Below, piece after piece: positions 18,311 through 28,603 of a DNA stretch of 64,000 bases. The DNA is taken from NCBI RefSeq assembly GCF_022201045.2, contig NC_068557.1, forward strand, positions 31,473,501 through 31,537,500. Reading direction: 5' to 3'. Every line of letters starts with the position of its first letter. The stretch's first letter is position 1. Position numbers and translations under genes: made by a program. The DNA comes from Citrus sinensis (taxonomy: Eukaryota > Streptophyta > Magnoliopsida > Sapindales > Rutaceae). The notes beneath the pieces are model-generated. The model did no database searches and was not told the origin of the DNA. It saw only the letters and a program-made list of their open reading frames with translations.

Positions 18311-18518
18311 ATATAGCCAGGCCCAAAATATATAATTGATTTGATGAAGTTAAATAAAGGTCGTTCCACGAAGTTTTTTTTTTTGCAAACCGGATATAAT
18401 ATTGTCAGAGCCACATATGGTTCACAACTCACAAAGCCCATTAATTCTTGAATAAATTTTTTCTCTGTTTCTTGTCTCCCCTTTTGGCTTAATATCTTCT
18501 TTCTGAGAGACTAACCAT

Positions 18519-20150
18519 ACGGGAGAATTTGAAGAACTGCAACTCCAAGTCATTGGTTAGTCATGAGTTTTTGTTATTGTTTGCTTTAATTTATTCTTCA
18601 TAACAAAATTCTTGATCATTGTCGATTTTTATGCATTCATATATATCCACGTACTTATTTGCCTAGCAGTACCACTGGCATTAGCCGAAAAATAGCACCT
18701 TCAAAAACAGAGCAGGACCGGATAACTTGCGGATTAATAAGTTGAAAGGTTACATACTTGCAAATGATTTAGATATCAAATTTTCTAATTTAAGTAATAG
18801 ATTATTCTGTTAGGCTAAAAGCCTAGAGGTTGTGAGGTCATGAGTTCGAACCCCCATAACGTATTGTGAGAGTAAATTTGAGTGAAAACAATCTTTTCTT
18901 TTTTGAAATGTGAGTAGAATAGACGTCCCTCGAATATTAGAGAAGGTAAAAAATCTAGGCGTCCTCGATGTAAACTAGTTCCAATAATAGTCTGATTTGT
19001 AAATATCAGTTGTAATCTCATGTAATACAAGTTGTATTCTTAAGCAATAGTCTCATGTAATAATAAAAAAAAAGTAATAGATTATTCTATAATCTATAGT
19101 ACTTATATTTTTATCTGCATTCTTGCCGGTTGAAAGAGATGAAGGAGAACAAACTTAATAGAACAATGCAGTCCGACCAATCAATATCAACCAGCAGTAC
19201 TAAATGGATCAAGAAACTATATTGGGTGCGGATCCGAATAGCCATTCACGCATTCTTTGTTCTGTCAGGCCACGCAGCGGCTGCTCTATTGGGAAGGAGG
19301 AAATAGCGAATGGCTAGCAACAGTAATGCAACTTGCAGGCTTCCCAATTCTCTTGCCTTTCTACTACTGCATGAAGTTTCACAAAGAAGCAAAAATCCCA
19401 ATGCAGAATCGGAAATTGTATTTGACCAACTAAAGACCAAAACAATAAAGCCACCAAACCTTATCTTAGCCTAGGCATAATCAGAGCAGCAGATTGCTTT
19501 CTCTATTCAATTGGGCTCATCTGTCTTCCAGTTTCAACATTTTCCATCGTCTGTGCATCTCAATCGACCTCCAATTCTTTCTTCACATTCTTCTTCAATA
19601 AGCAGATGTTTACTCCATACATAATCAACTCACTAGTCCCTCTCGCCATCTCGACCACCCTCCTCGTTTTCCAAAGCGGCTCTGAAAATACAACTAAAAA
19701 TATGCAATTGGATTCGTATGCAATGTACCGTTGGCGCATCAGCCGGGTATGGATGTTATAAAGAGGGAAACGTTTACAGCTGCCTTGGATATGGTAATAT
19801 GTTCGTTTTTCGTCTGTGGTGGGACTTTTTGGTAGCAGAGAGAGATGGAAGAGTGTCAACATGGGAAAGTATCTTCTTATGTCATGAATTTGGTTTGGTC
19901 AGCAATATGTTGGCAGCTGTTTAAATAATGGCTCAACAGGATTGATTTTTGAGGCGGCTTCACTTTTCTCCAATGCCATATACGTGCGCACTGAGCTTGC
20001 CTGTTGTTACAGTCCTAGCAGTAGCAGTGGTCTTTTTCCATGAGCTTGAAAGTGATTTCAATGGTATTAGCTATATGGATCTCTGTTCCGTTTCTGTACC
20101 AGCTGTTTCGTTTCTGTACCAGCATAAGCCTGAACAAGTTTCCCAAGCTT
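18519..20150 (+). pseudogene. Purine permease copy 3, broken
   Basis: A relic of a two-exon PUP gene closest to copies 2 and 4. The exon 1 equivalent (18519-18555) begins ACG where copies 2 and 4 have ATG, but still ends ATTG|GTTAGT. The exon 2 equivalent starts at about 19130, and its acceptor TCTTGACAG has become TCTTGCCGG. Recognisable segments follow: RIAIHAFFVL-like, GRR-like, the 'LPVSTFSIVCAS' region, 'YIINSLV' and a degraded C-terminal 'VFFHELESDFNGIS' region. Several deletions and frame changes are spread through the body, including loss of the segments before and after the KYAIG motif. A SINE sits in the intron. I judge it non-functional; transcription is still possible. Confidence 0.88.
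18809..19071 (+). mobile_element. tRNA-derived SINE in the intron of broken purine permease copy 3
   Basis: A perfect 17-base target-site duplication AAGTAATAGATTATTCT flanks it (18792-18808 and 19072-19088). The element has a B-box GAGTTCGAACCCC near its 5' end, the family word GACGTCCCTCGAATATT, and an A-rich tail. It shares this plan with the SINE at 39639, so they belong to one family. The perfect duplication suggests a fairly recent insertion. Confidence 0.9.
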
Positions 20151-21356
20151 TAATGTATATATGGATGAGAAAAATTTAATAAACAAGAAAGGAATTGGCT
20201 TTTCTATAGCCATTATATATATATATATAATCAAAACCAAGATCAGTGTCAATGACTTTTCTCCGTGACACGTGTGTAATGACTAACCAAAACAAACTCT
20301 TCACGAGAAAAACTTGCACACGTCGCGCGGTTCGGCTCACTTCGAATTTTTGTTAAAAAATAAATAAAAATGATTGAGACACCATCATTTGCTTTTGTAA
20401 TTTTGTCAAACAACAGTCGCCGGACTGTCAACTACCGTCGGCACAAAATAAAAGCTGACCAAGCAAGTCCGTAAAGCTAACCATGAAGGACCAGGATCCG
20501 GTGCTCAGCTGAGCTTGTGCTGAGCACCGGATCCGTTTCCAACCATGAAGCCCAGAGAGAGTTAGTCAGTGGTCATGATGACCAAAAATTTTGGGTAATC
20601 CTAAAGTATTATTTTTTTTTTCTATTCATTATTTATTATGTATAATTTTAATTAATCATAATAATTTGTATACATGCATGATAAATAATGAATAATTAAG
20701 AAGTAATATTTAAAGAGTACTAAAAACTTTTCATTCACCATAATAGCACATTTAAGAAATCGTGGAGTTATAATTTGACAAAAAAGAAATCATGAGGTTA
20801 TAACTTTATTTATTTTCACGTCTGAGCATTATATAAAAAAAAGGGGTTATAAATTAATAATAGAAAATGACTTAATTCTGTGTTTTAAAATTCTCTTTGG
20901 AGTAATTTAATTAAGAAGGGAGCGTAAGAATGAAATAATAGAATTAACTGTCATTTTCGATGATAATTTTTTATGATATATTTTCTATGATAATTGGATA
21001 CAACTAGAGGCGCATAAAATAACAATGCTCAATATTAACAGTAGGAAAAATTAAAATAAAAATATTCTTCCTATAATTATGATAAATGGAAACAACTAGA
21101 TGCACACAAAATAAATGGACGACTTTAAAATAAAAACAATAAATTAAAATTAAAGTAAAATAAGAAAATCATACACACACATTCATGGTGGTCGGTCCAC
21201 TCACCATTAATGTGAGAGACTGAGAGTTACGTCTACTTAATATATACAGTAAAATGCCAAGGTCAATCCGCAAGTGCTTTAGTGTCAGGGTCATAATTAG
21301 GCTTCGTGCATCTAACAGTGATAATGACGGTACAAAAGAAATATAAGTCATTATAG
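20151..21356. other. Spacer between broken purine permease copy 3 and a transposon nest
   Basis: No gene is seen. A (TA)n lies at about 20214-20230. The 52-base hairpin insertion at 20489 is listed separately. The rest is AT-rich. Confidence 0.5.
20489..20540. mobile_element. 52-base hairpin insertion with a perfect 10-base target duplication
   Basis: AACCATGAAG occurs directly on both sides (20479-20488 and 20541-20550). Between them, GGATCCGGTGCTCAGC (20494-20509) and its exact reverse complement (20519-20534) form a 16-base-pair stem with a 9-base loop. The overall form is TIR-loop-TIR with a duplicated 10-base target, which resembles a minimal Mutator-type MITE. Confidence 0.75.
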
Positions 21357-21716
21357 AAAGGGTTGGCAAAATCCCAAGCTGGGTCGAGTATCGCAATGAC
21401 GGGACCTAACCCGAATCTATAAATGTCCGAGTTAAGTTGTGTCAGGCTTTAATTTAGGTATTCGAATTTTATATATTTTTAATAAAATTTAACATTAAAA
21501 TATGAATTTTAAGTATTTAAAATTTTATATATATATGTAATAAATAAATCAAATAAATATAAATATTTAAAATAATATATATTTTATAATATTTTTTAAT
21601 AAAATTTGAGTTTCGAGTTTATCAAGTGATGCTTAAAACCGGCCCAGCTTCATACCTGACCCAAAACGCTTGAGTGCTGTTCGGGTTCGGACCGAACGGA
21701 TATTTTTGCCACCTCT
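21357..21716. mobile_element. hAT-type MITE
   Basis: The 8-base flanks CATTATAG / AATTATAG (21349-21356 and 21717-21724; one mismatch) bracket the element. Its ends GGGTTGGCAAAA and TTTTTGCCACCTCT are imperfect inverted repeats. The inner palindromes are ACCCGAA / TTCGGGT-type words separated by AT-rich filler. No coding sequence is present. Confidence 0.7.
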
Positions 21717-22330
21717 AATTATAGATAAGGATTTCTAAAATGTTGGAGTGCGGTGTGAAGGAAGTGGTTCGAACTCCCCAAAAATATTGTGGAGATTTAA
21801 TTTAATTTTTTTTCATTATCTCTTAAATGAAAGTTAAAGTTTCTTGAATATTAATATTCAAAGTTTCTTGAATATTAATATTCAATGATTAAATCTACAT
21901 TGTACTATATAAAAGTTGACGTAAACTAGTATAAAATTATGTAATATGTTGTATCATGAACTAGGGGTGGGCACTATTTAGTTTAGTTCGGTTTGGTTCA
22001 GCCCTAGAACCGAACCAAACTAAAACCAAATGGTTCATGAATTTATGAACCAAATACACACCAAATTATAGAACCGAACCGAACCAAACCAAATTAATTT
22101 TATTCAGTTCAGTTTGATACTATAATTTAGTTCGATTCAGTTTGGTTTGGTTTGATTTTATCTTATATATTCATTATTCAATAAAAATTAATATAATAAT
22201 AATACATTATTAATACAACAATAATCTTGAGTCTATAAATTAACAAACAACATGTAAAATCTAACAATAGTAAATTAACATAATAAATTCTAAAAATAAT
22301 CTAGAAATCCATAAATAATAATCAACATAT

Positions 22331-22927
22331 GTCATGACCCAACCTAGACCTAGCAAGATATTGTCCGCTTTGGGCCTTAACAAGGCCCGCACGGTTTTGT
22401 TTCTGGGGCGCCCATACACCCCAAAACGCATCTTGTCAATTAAGGTGTGGATCACCCCTTATAAACCCAGCATTTCTCCCGTGCTTTGCCGATGTGGGAT
22501 TCGCCTAGGGTGTAATATCATGACCCAACCTAGACCTGGCAAGATATTGTCCGCTTTGGGCCTTAACAAGGCCTGCACGGTTTTGTTCCTGGGGCACTCA
22601 TACACCCTAAAACGCGTCTTGCCAATTAATGTGTGGATCACCCCTTATAAACCCAACATCTCTCCCGTGCTTTGACGATGTAGGATTCGCGTAGGGTGTT
22701 ACATACACTCCCCCTTGGGGACTCAGCGTCCTCGCTGAGGTTTGCCCTACCATTGCTCAAGAGGACACGCAGAGCCGCTCTGATACCATAATGTCATGAC
22801 CCAACCTAGACCTGACAAGATATTGTCTGCTTTGGGGTGTATGGGCACCCCAGAAACAAACCTGTGCGGGCCTTGTTAAGGCCCAAAGCAGACAGTATAT
22901 TACCAGGTATAGGTTGGGTCATGACAA
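22331..22927 (-). mobile_element. TRIM-type LTR retroelement relic (fossil)
   Basis: Two LTR-like copies of about 185 bases stand side by side (about 22331-22515 and 22518-22703). A short internal segment (about 22704-22790) and a third, rearranged LTR-like copy (about 22793-22927) follow. On the minus strand the LTR-like unit starts TGTAACACCC, and the internal segment carries TGGTATCAGAGC, the primer-binding-site word for initiator methionine tRNA used by many plant LTR elements. There is no coding sequence, as expected for a TRIM. It is broken and rearranged, and it is younger than the hAT-type element it sits in. Confidence 0.75.
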
Positions 22928-23078
22928 CATAATAAAATCTAATAACAATAAATTAACATAATATAGTTCAACAATAATCTAGAAATCGACTATACATTAG
23001 AAAATAAACGTTAAACTTTCATTGCCAATGAGTACTCTCCCAATCACCACTTTTTCATCTTTTAACTTCCACATTCGC

Positions 23079-23394
23079 CTTTGCCCTGGTGGTTGGGCTG
23101 CTGCCCTCACAAGCGTGAGGGCAGCGGTTCAGGCCCCCACAAAAGCATTGTGGAGGCTAAACATTTATTAAAAACTCTTCTCCTTTACGAATGCGAGTGG
23201 AGTAGGGACACACCTCCTCTGTGAGGGTTATCTGTCTGGGCATGTACCATATAAAATTTAATGTAATGCATAAATCACAGTTATATCCATCTGATTGTAA
23301 ATATCAGTGTAATGTTTGCTATAATAGCAGTTGTAAATATATGTGTACTGCAGTATCTAGTGCGTAACCAATATTCCAAAAAAAAAAAAAAATT
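23079..23394 (+). mobile_element. tRNA-derived SINE inside the hAT-type element
   Basis: It has an A-box-like TGCCCTGGTGGTTGGGC and a B-box GCGGTTCAGGCCCC, then a body with TTGTAAATATCAG words as in the SINE at 18809, then a poly-A tail. Nine-base flanks CACATTCGC / CACATTCAC (one mismatch) look like the target duplication. Confidence 0.75.
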
Positions 23395-23917
23395 CACATT
23401 CACAATCCTTACATTATCTCTCAAAGTCAAAGCAAGCCATTAGCAAAGCATGAACAATAAAATAAAATAAAATGTATGCTATGACATATATAATCACATG
23501 TATTAATTAACAAACAAAAATTAAAAAGAATAAATTCTGAACCATTTTTTACTTTTAATTTTAATTTTTTCTTGAACCATTTAGTTTGGTAATTTGGATC
23601 GGTTTTGAACCGAACTAAATAAAAAATGAAATGGTTCAGATTTTTTGAACCATTTAGTTTTTATGACGGTTCGGTTTGATTTGGTTCAGATTGAATCGAA
23701 CCAAATGTCCACCCCTACTTGAACAATAGTCTCATGTAATAAAAAAAAAAGTGTGTGGTGCGGTTGGAAAATTATGTAGGAACGTATATGTTGTATAGGA
23801 TATTGTAATTAAAGAGGTATCAGCAGAAGGTCCAAATTCGTTATATATTAACTTAACAATTTCCATTCTTGGTTTAAAATCTTCTTCAGAGACTGCCTAC
23901 CTTCCTTTGAATTTCAT

Positions 23918-25516
23918 ATGGGAGAAGTTGAAGAAGTGCAACTCCAAGTCATTGATAAGTCAAGTTTCTGTATGTTTACCGAGATTAATTAAAGTCTCTT
24001 TAGTAAAAGATTCATGTTTAGTTGATATATGTGATGTGATTAAGGCTTGAGCTGGTTTACTTGTCATTTGAGCTGGTTTACTTGTCATCTCTAGCTTATT
24101 CTATCTCCTGCACCTGCAACTAATATATTTACCTGTGCTGACTGCTGTGTGCACTTGACAGTTGGAGGAGATAAAGAAGCAACCTTACCAATGCAATGTG
24201 ATGTGGCCAACCAACTAACACTAAATCGATCAAGAAACCATTTGAGGTGGATCCGGATAGGCATCCTTGCATCATTTGTTCTCTGTTGCCAGGCAGCAGC
24301 TATTCTCCTGGGAAGACAGTACTATGACAAAGGTGGAAATAGCAAATGGTTGTCAACACTTGCGCAATTTGGAGGCTTCCCAATTCTCCTTCTTTCCTAC
24401 TGCATTAATCCACCAAGAAGAAAATGTAAAAACACTGAAATCGTATTTGTCCACACAAAGCGTCTTTTTTTCTTTATCCTAGTCTCAGGGTACATTTGTA
24501 ATTGAGGTTGGACAACTGTAGTTTAAAAGTTACAGCACTAAAGTGTTTGTTAAACACTAACTACTGTGGCTTAAAAGCTATGTTGATATATTTTTTCACT
24601 TATATAATGAAAATTTTATTATATCTTTAATAATTTTATCAAAATTATTATTTAAAATTTACATTTACTATATATTACTAATTATTATTTCATATCTACA
24701 GTTTTTTTTTTTCCACAGTTATAGCACCTCAATCCTAAACGCACCCTCAGTCTACGTCTCTGTTGGCATACTCCTAGCAGCAAACGGCTTTCTCTATTCA
24801 GTTGGCCTCCTCTATCTTCCAGTTTCAACATTTTCCCTCATCACTGCATCCCAACTGGCCTTCAATTCTTTATTCTCCTACTTTCTCAATAAACAAAAGT
24901 TCACTCCGTACATAGTCAATTGTTTAGTCCTTCTCACCATCTCCTCCACCCTCCTTGTTTTCCAAAATGACTCCGAAAACTCAACAGGAGTATCAAAACG
25001 AAAGTATGCAATTGGATTCATACTGTTGGTGCATCAGCAGGGTATGGATTGTTGCTTTCCCTTACGCAACTCGCCTTCACATGGGTTGTAAATAGGGAAG
25101 CCTTTGCAGCTATCTTGGATATGGTATTGTATCCATATTTTGCTGCAAGTTGTGCTATTCTAGTGGGACTGTTTGTTAGCAGAGAGTGGGTGAATTTAAA
25201 GAGAGAAATGGAAGAGTATAAACTAGGGAAAGTTTCTTAAATCATGACTCTGGTTTGGAGAGCTATATGTTGGCAGCTGTATGCTATTGGCTCAACAGGA
25301 CTGATTTTTGAGACGTCTTCCCTCTTCTCTAATGCCGTAGGGATCGCGGGTTTGCCTATTGTTCCAGTCCTAGCTGTGGTCTTTTTCCACGACAAAATGC
25401 ATGGCTTGAAAGTGATTGCCATGGTGTTGGCTATATGGGGCTTCCTTTCATATGTCTACCAGCACTATCTGGACGACCGCAACTCCAAGAGTGATAATGT
25501 CCAAACAAATCTTTGA
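23918..25516 (+). pseudogene. Purine permease copy 4, broken (MITE in the coding sequence)
   Basis: A PUP gene relic nearly colinear with copy 2. Exon 1 (23918-23954, MGEVEEVQLQVI) is intact, but its donor is ATTG|ATAAGT where copy 2 has G|GTAAGT. Exon 2 starts at 24162 after CTTGACAG and reads well through GRQYYDKGGNSK to about 24488, where a 257-base MITE interrupts it. After the MITE the frame resumes (VGILLAANGFLYS). A 4-base loss at about 25021 relative to copy 2 shifts frame before the GASAGYG motif, and TAA at 25238-25240 ends the LGKVS segment. The C-terminal part up to 25516 is otherwise well preserved. With four independent lesions on a well-conserved background, this looks like a recently lost gene. 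Confidence 0.9.
24489..24745 (+). mobile_element. MITE inserted in purine permease copy 4
   Basis: CTCAG is present on both sides (24484-24488 and 24746-24750), and removing the element restores the order seen in copy 2 (CTTCAGTCTATGT). The ends GGTACATTTGTAATTGAGGT and, reversed, GGTGCGTTTAGGATTGAGGT are inverted repeats extending about 33 bases. The body is AT-rich and matches the element at 16660-16916. The short visible target duplication makes the superfamily (hAT-like by terminus) uncertain. Confidence 0.85.
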
Positions 25517-26284
25517 ATTTTCCCAAGCCTCTTCTCCTGTGAATCAATAGAGAAATAAGAAAGGTTCTGAAATGGGCGTAAATCAACCTGAGAGGCTTTA
25601 TAAGCTATATATTAAGTAAAATGATATAATTGTGAAGGCGAACTTTTATGCTGCAATCCATAGCATCTCCAGTTGTTGGAAAGCTGAACCCGGAAACAAA
25701 GATAACAAAATAAAAAGTTTGCCTTCACTGTTATTAGCTAATCAGTTGAATGTTAAACATGGCCATCTTCCTATCCATGAAATCTTTAGAAGCTCTTTCA
25801 AGCAGCGTAATTGGGCACCAATTCACAAAGGCTTTGAATTTCTCATCTCCTTCAAATATTGGTTGTCACATAATGCATTTTCATTAGAATAGAAGGCCCT
25901 AGTCAAAGCTCTCCTGCGAAAAGCTTTTAAAAAGAGAAGCACTTGCAGTGTTTTGGCCTTTGGGCACATTGTTCTAAACCTAGTAATGATCTTCTCTCAT
26001 GACATAATGAAGGGATAAATGTCGTTACCATGGTAATGGCCTGCAAGGCTCTGTTTCATATAAATATTATCTGGAAATTTTGAATACCAAGCGCGGTGGC
26101 AAAAAGGTTAGTGTAGTCACAAAGGCTCCCCTAATTGATGGGGATAGATGGCTGATGACCAAATGACTATCTGTAATTCCACCTATTCAAACTTTTCATT
26201 TAACAAAAAAGAATAAATTCGAAGTTACAAGCAAGGCAACATTCTTGTACTACAACTAGATCATGCCCGCTGGACTTTAATCAA
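25517..26284. other. Spacer between the purine permease cluster and ALG14 (tail to tail)
   Basis: No supportable gene. An 86-codon open frame at 25632-25892 has no recognisable family features and is probably chance. The right part should include the ALG14 3'-UTR. Confidence 0.5.
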
Positions 26285-27788
26285 CTACATGAGACAGCCG
26301 ACATAGTGAGCTCGTGGATATTTTCTCTGTAGTTGTGGCCATTGCACAAAGAACTGATCAGCTATACATAACTTGTAGAGAAGCAAACCACTTAGAGAAA
26401 GCCTTTTCACCCTTGCAATACTCTCAACATAAAAGATGGATGACCATCTAATTCCAATGACCTAAAGGAAAAATGGAGAAGGTTAAATGAGGAACCTCAA
26501 TACCATCAACTTTCGCAGGTATTAAGTGGGAAATTAGTGAAAACAGAGGCTCAGGTGAAAGTTCTCACACCTTAAATAAGAAGGCAATCACACAGAGAGG
26601 AATACAAGTCCCAGGGCCATTGCAAAGAACCTAAAGTGAGAGGAAAGTTGATAATTAAAAACCAACTTTAAGCATGTTGCAAAATTACTAAACTACTAAA
26701 GAAAACACGAGCTAGGGACAAATTCATTACCACTTGTGGCCTGATTTTAACCATCAGCCATAGTGCGTGAGTGGTAGCTAGTAAAGTTGTCCATACAGAG
26801 GTTACATATGACTGTCCAACTTCCCTGCTTCTATAGATCTGCATGAACTGAGCAGAGGACCCCTTGATCACTTTCTGCAGTAACAACCAATTTAGTGAGT
26901 AACCTTCAAGAAAAGTGAGTTGAAAAAAAAAAAATTGGAGAAACCATTAAGATTAAATGAATAATTATATCAGGAGGAAAGTAAAGTAATGCAACACATA
27001 TGAAAAAAATCTGTAAACAAGTTTCTTCTTCATTCCAACATTTAACAGTAAACGTTAGGCAAAATTCTACAAATAAATCATCTCTAAATAGTTTGCATTT
27101 TGCAAAAGATTTCCATCTTGAGAGATCAACTACTTCGGCTAGATTAACAACAAATCTCTCGATCCTCAAAGAGTAAGTTGCTACATGTATTTAATCAAGA
27201 CCAAATTTAACAGTGAATTCAACTACAATGATTAGAAATACTTGGAAGAACCTGAAAACAGTGAACAAATAACAGGAACAAGAAGAAAATCAATAAATAA
27301 ATAAACAAAATTTAGAAACAGTCAAATCAAGCAACCTACTTTGTGCAGCAATGAATCCTCGAACACACGAGCTTTTTGGAGACTCATGTTATCAGTAGCA
27401 GCAGCAATGTAGAAGCGCGGCGTAAACCTATCCATTTGCAGCACGGATAAGAGATTCATCATCTCCGCCGTGTGGCCGCCTATTAAAATTTCCAATTAAT
27501 AACAATTAATTGATGATAAATATAGATGAATAGCATCAAGTAAAGCAAGCAAAAATAATTAAAAAAAATCAAAAACTTGTTTTTAATCATATTTAAATTT
27601 ATATAAATGTCTCTGACTTATTAATTACCTGAACCTAAAACAATGAGAGTGGAGAGCGGCTGCGGAGATTTGAGGCGGCGTGATTTTCCAGTCAAATAGA
27701 GAACGTGCAGAAGACGAATTAGAAAAATTGCAACACTAGTGGCAATAATTGTCATTATATAAAAGTAAAAATCATCCATTTTGTTCAT
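26285..27788 (-). CDS. ALG14: ALG14-like subunit of UDP-GlcNAc transferase, 5 exons
   Basis: ALG14 is the ER membrane anchor that recruits catalytic ALG13 to add the second GlcNAc to the dolichol-linked oligosaccharide in N-glycosylation. Exons on the minus strand: 27788-27629, 27479-27340, 26874-26731, 26630-26571 and 26461-26285. All join in phase to give 226 residues, the usual ALG14 size. An N-terminal hydrophobic anchor (residues about 8-32) is followed by the family GSGGHTAEM motif at 52-60, split by intron 1. Later landmarks are IYRSREVGQSYVTSVWTTL, VLCNGPGTCIPLC, GIRWSSIFYVESIARV, FVQWPQLQRKYP and the C-terminal HYVGCLM. An in-frame ATG lies at both 27788 and 27779; I chose the upstream one. 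Looks fully intact. Confidence 0.95.
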
Positions 27789-28603
27789 CTCAAGAATTTG
27801 AATTTACATGTCTATTGAAAGTGAAACGAACTGAGTCGTAAAATATCAGTTTTATGACGGATTAGTTTATTCGAATTCTATGATCCGAGAGAAGAAAACG
27901 AAAATTTGTCTAGCAATCTCGAATCGGCGACGACCAAGAGAGGAATAGAGCAATTCTCTATGATGTCAGCTTTACGCAAGCTCCCCCTTTTGTGCTCGTC
28001 GTCGCTAAATTCTTTTTCCCGTATTTTTTTTATTCGAGCTTTAAAAGTAGAATGATTATCATCTAGCTCCCTCCTACGTTTCTTTATTTTTATTTAATGA
28101 TATAATTAATTTTCTATGTTGTATTAGCCCCATCTATTGGATTTCTATGGCAAAACCAAAATTGTTCACATCTCATTACCATCAAACGGTTGCTGGCTAA
28201 GACATAAAAATTCAACATCACAAAAACTGTCCTTGAATAAAATATAATCATGCCCCTAGTACAGCTTAATTAATTAATGACTTTAGTTATTTTATATGAT
28301 CATGTAAAGATACATAATTCTTCTACAGCCGTTAGATTTTTATTTAACGACTGTGAAAATAATATTATTTTATTATTTTATATTTCCACAACCATTGAAT
28401 TTTCATTAAATGGATGTAGAAGAATCATGTATCTTACATGATTATGTAAGATAACAATCTCCTTAATTAATTTATCTTTTTTGGAAAACTCGTATTGGTG
28501 GTATAGAAAAGTAGAAACTGTAAAGTTCTTAAGAAAATGGGAAATAGAAAAATTTACATATACCTTAGAAGTAAACTTTTTTCAATTTTGTTTCTCTTTA
28601 ATT
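27789..28603. other. Intergenic region between ALG14 and a resistance-gene relic
   Basis: No gene is seen. The left end holds the ALG14 promoter and leader. A fold-back MITE at 28286-28455 is listed separately. Confidence 0.5.
28286..28455. mobile_element. Small fold-back MITE
   Basis: The left end GTTATTTTATATGATCATG and the reverse complement of the right end GTTATCTTACATAATCATG are imperfect inverted repeats. Both then continue as TAAAGATACATAATTCTTCT / TAAGATACATGATTCTTCT, for a total of about 55 bases each. The middle is AT-rich and non-coding. Confidence 0.65.

Larger units (their letters stand above)
15851..18518. other. Spacer upstream of the third purine permease, transposon-rich
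   Basis: No gene is seen. It contains an ATT/AAT-rich segment near 16010-16120 and the three mobile elements listed separately at 16660, 17883 and 17937. The rest is AT-rich sequence without recognisable structure. Confidence 0.5.
21962..23717. mobile_element. Non-autonomous hAT-type element with long palindromic ends
   Basis: The left end TAGGGGTGGGCACTATTTAG and the reverse complement of the right end TAGGGGTGGACATTTGGTTC share the plant hAT-type terminus. Long GGTTCGGTTTGGTT / AACCAAACCGAACC palindromes lie inside both ends. The 7-base flanks CATGAAC / CTTGAAC (21955-21961, 23718-23724; one mismatch) look like the target duplication. It interrupts a SINE and itself hosts a TRIM-type relic and another SINE. 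No transposase was seen. Confidence 0.75.
21740..23750 (+). mobile_element. SINE split by a large hAT-type element
   Basis: The 5' part (about 21740-21961) has a B-box GTGGTTCGAACTCC and the GATGTAAACTAGTATAAAATTATG-like 3' words of the SINE family. The missing tail (TTGAACAATAGTCTCATGTAAT then poly-A) resumes at 23718 and matches the tail of the SINE at 18809. The intervening 1.76 kb is the hAT-type element 21962-23717. The 5' start is uncertain. Confidence 0.7.

Noticed and set aside
22334-22675. Repeat-containing open frame (PRPSKILSALGL... twice)
   Set aside because: It is a frame through two adjacent LTR-like copies of a TRIM-type relic, not a protein gene.
25632-25892. 86-codon frame between the purine permeases and ALG14
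   Set aside because: No signal peptide, domain or duplicate; composition does not differ from its surroundings.
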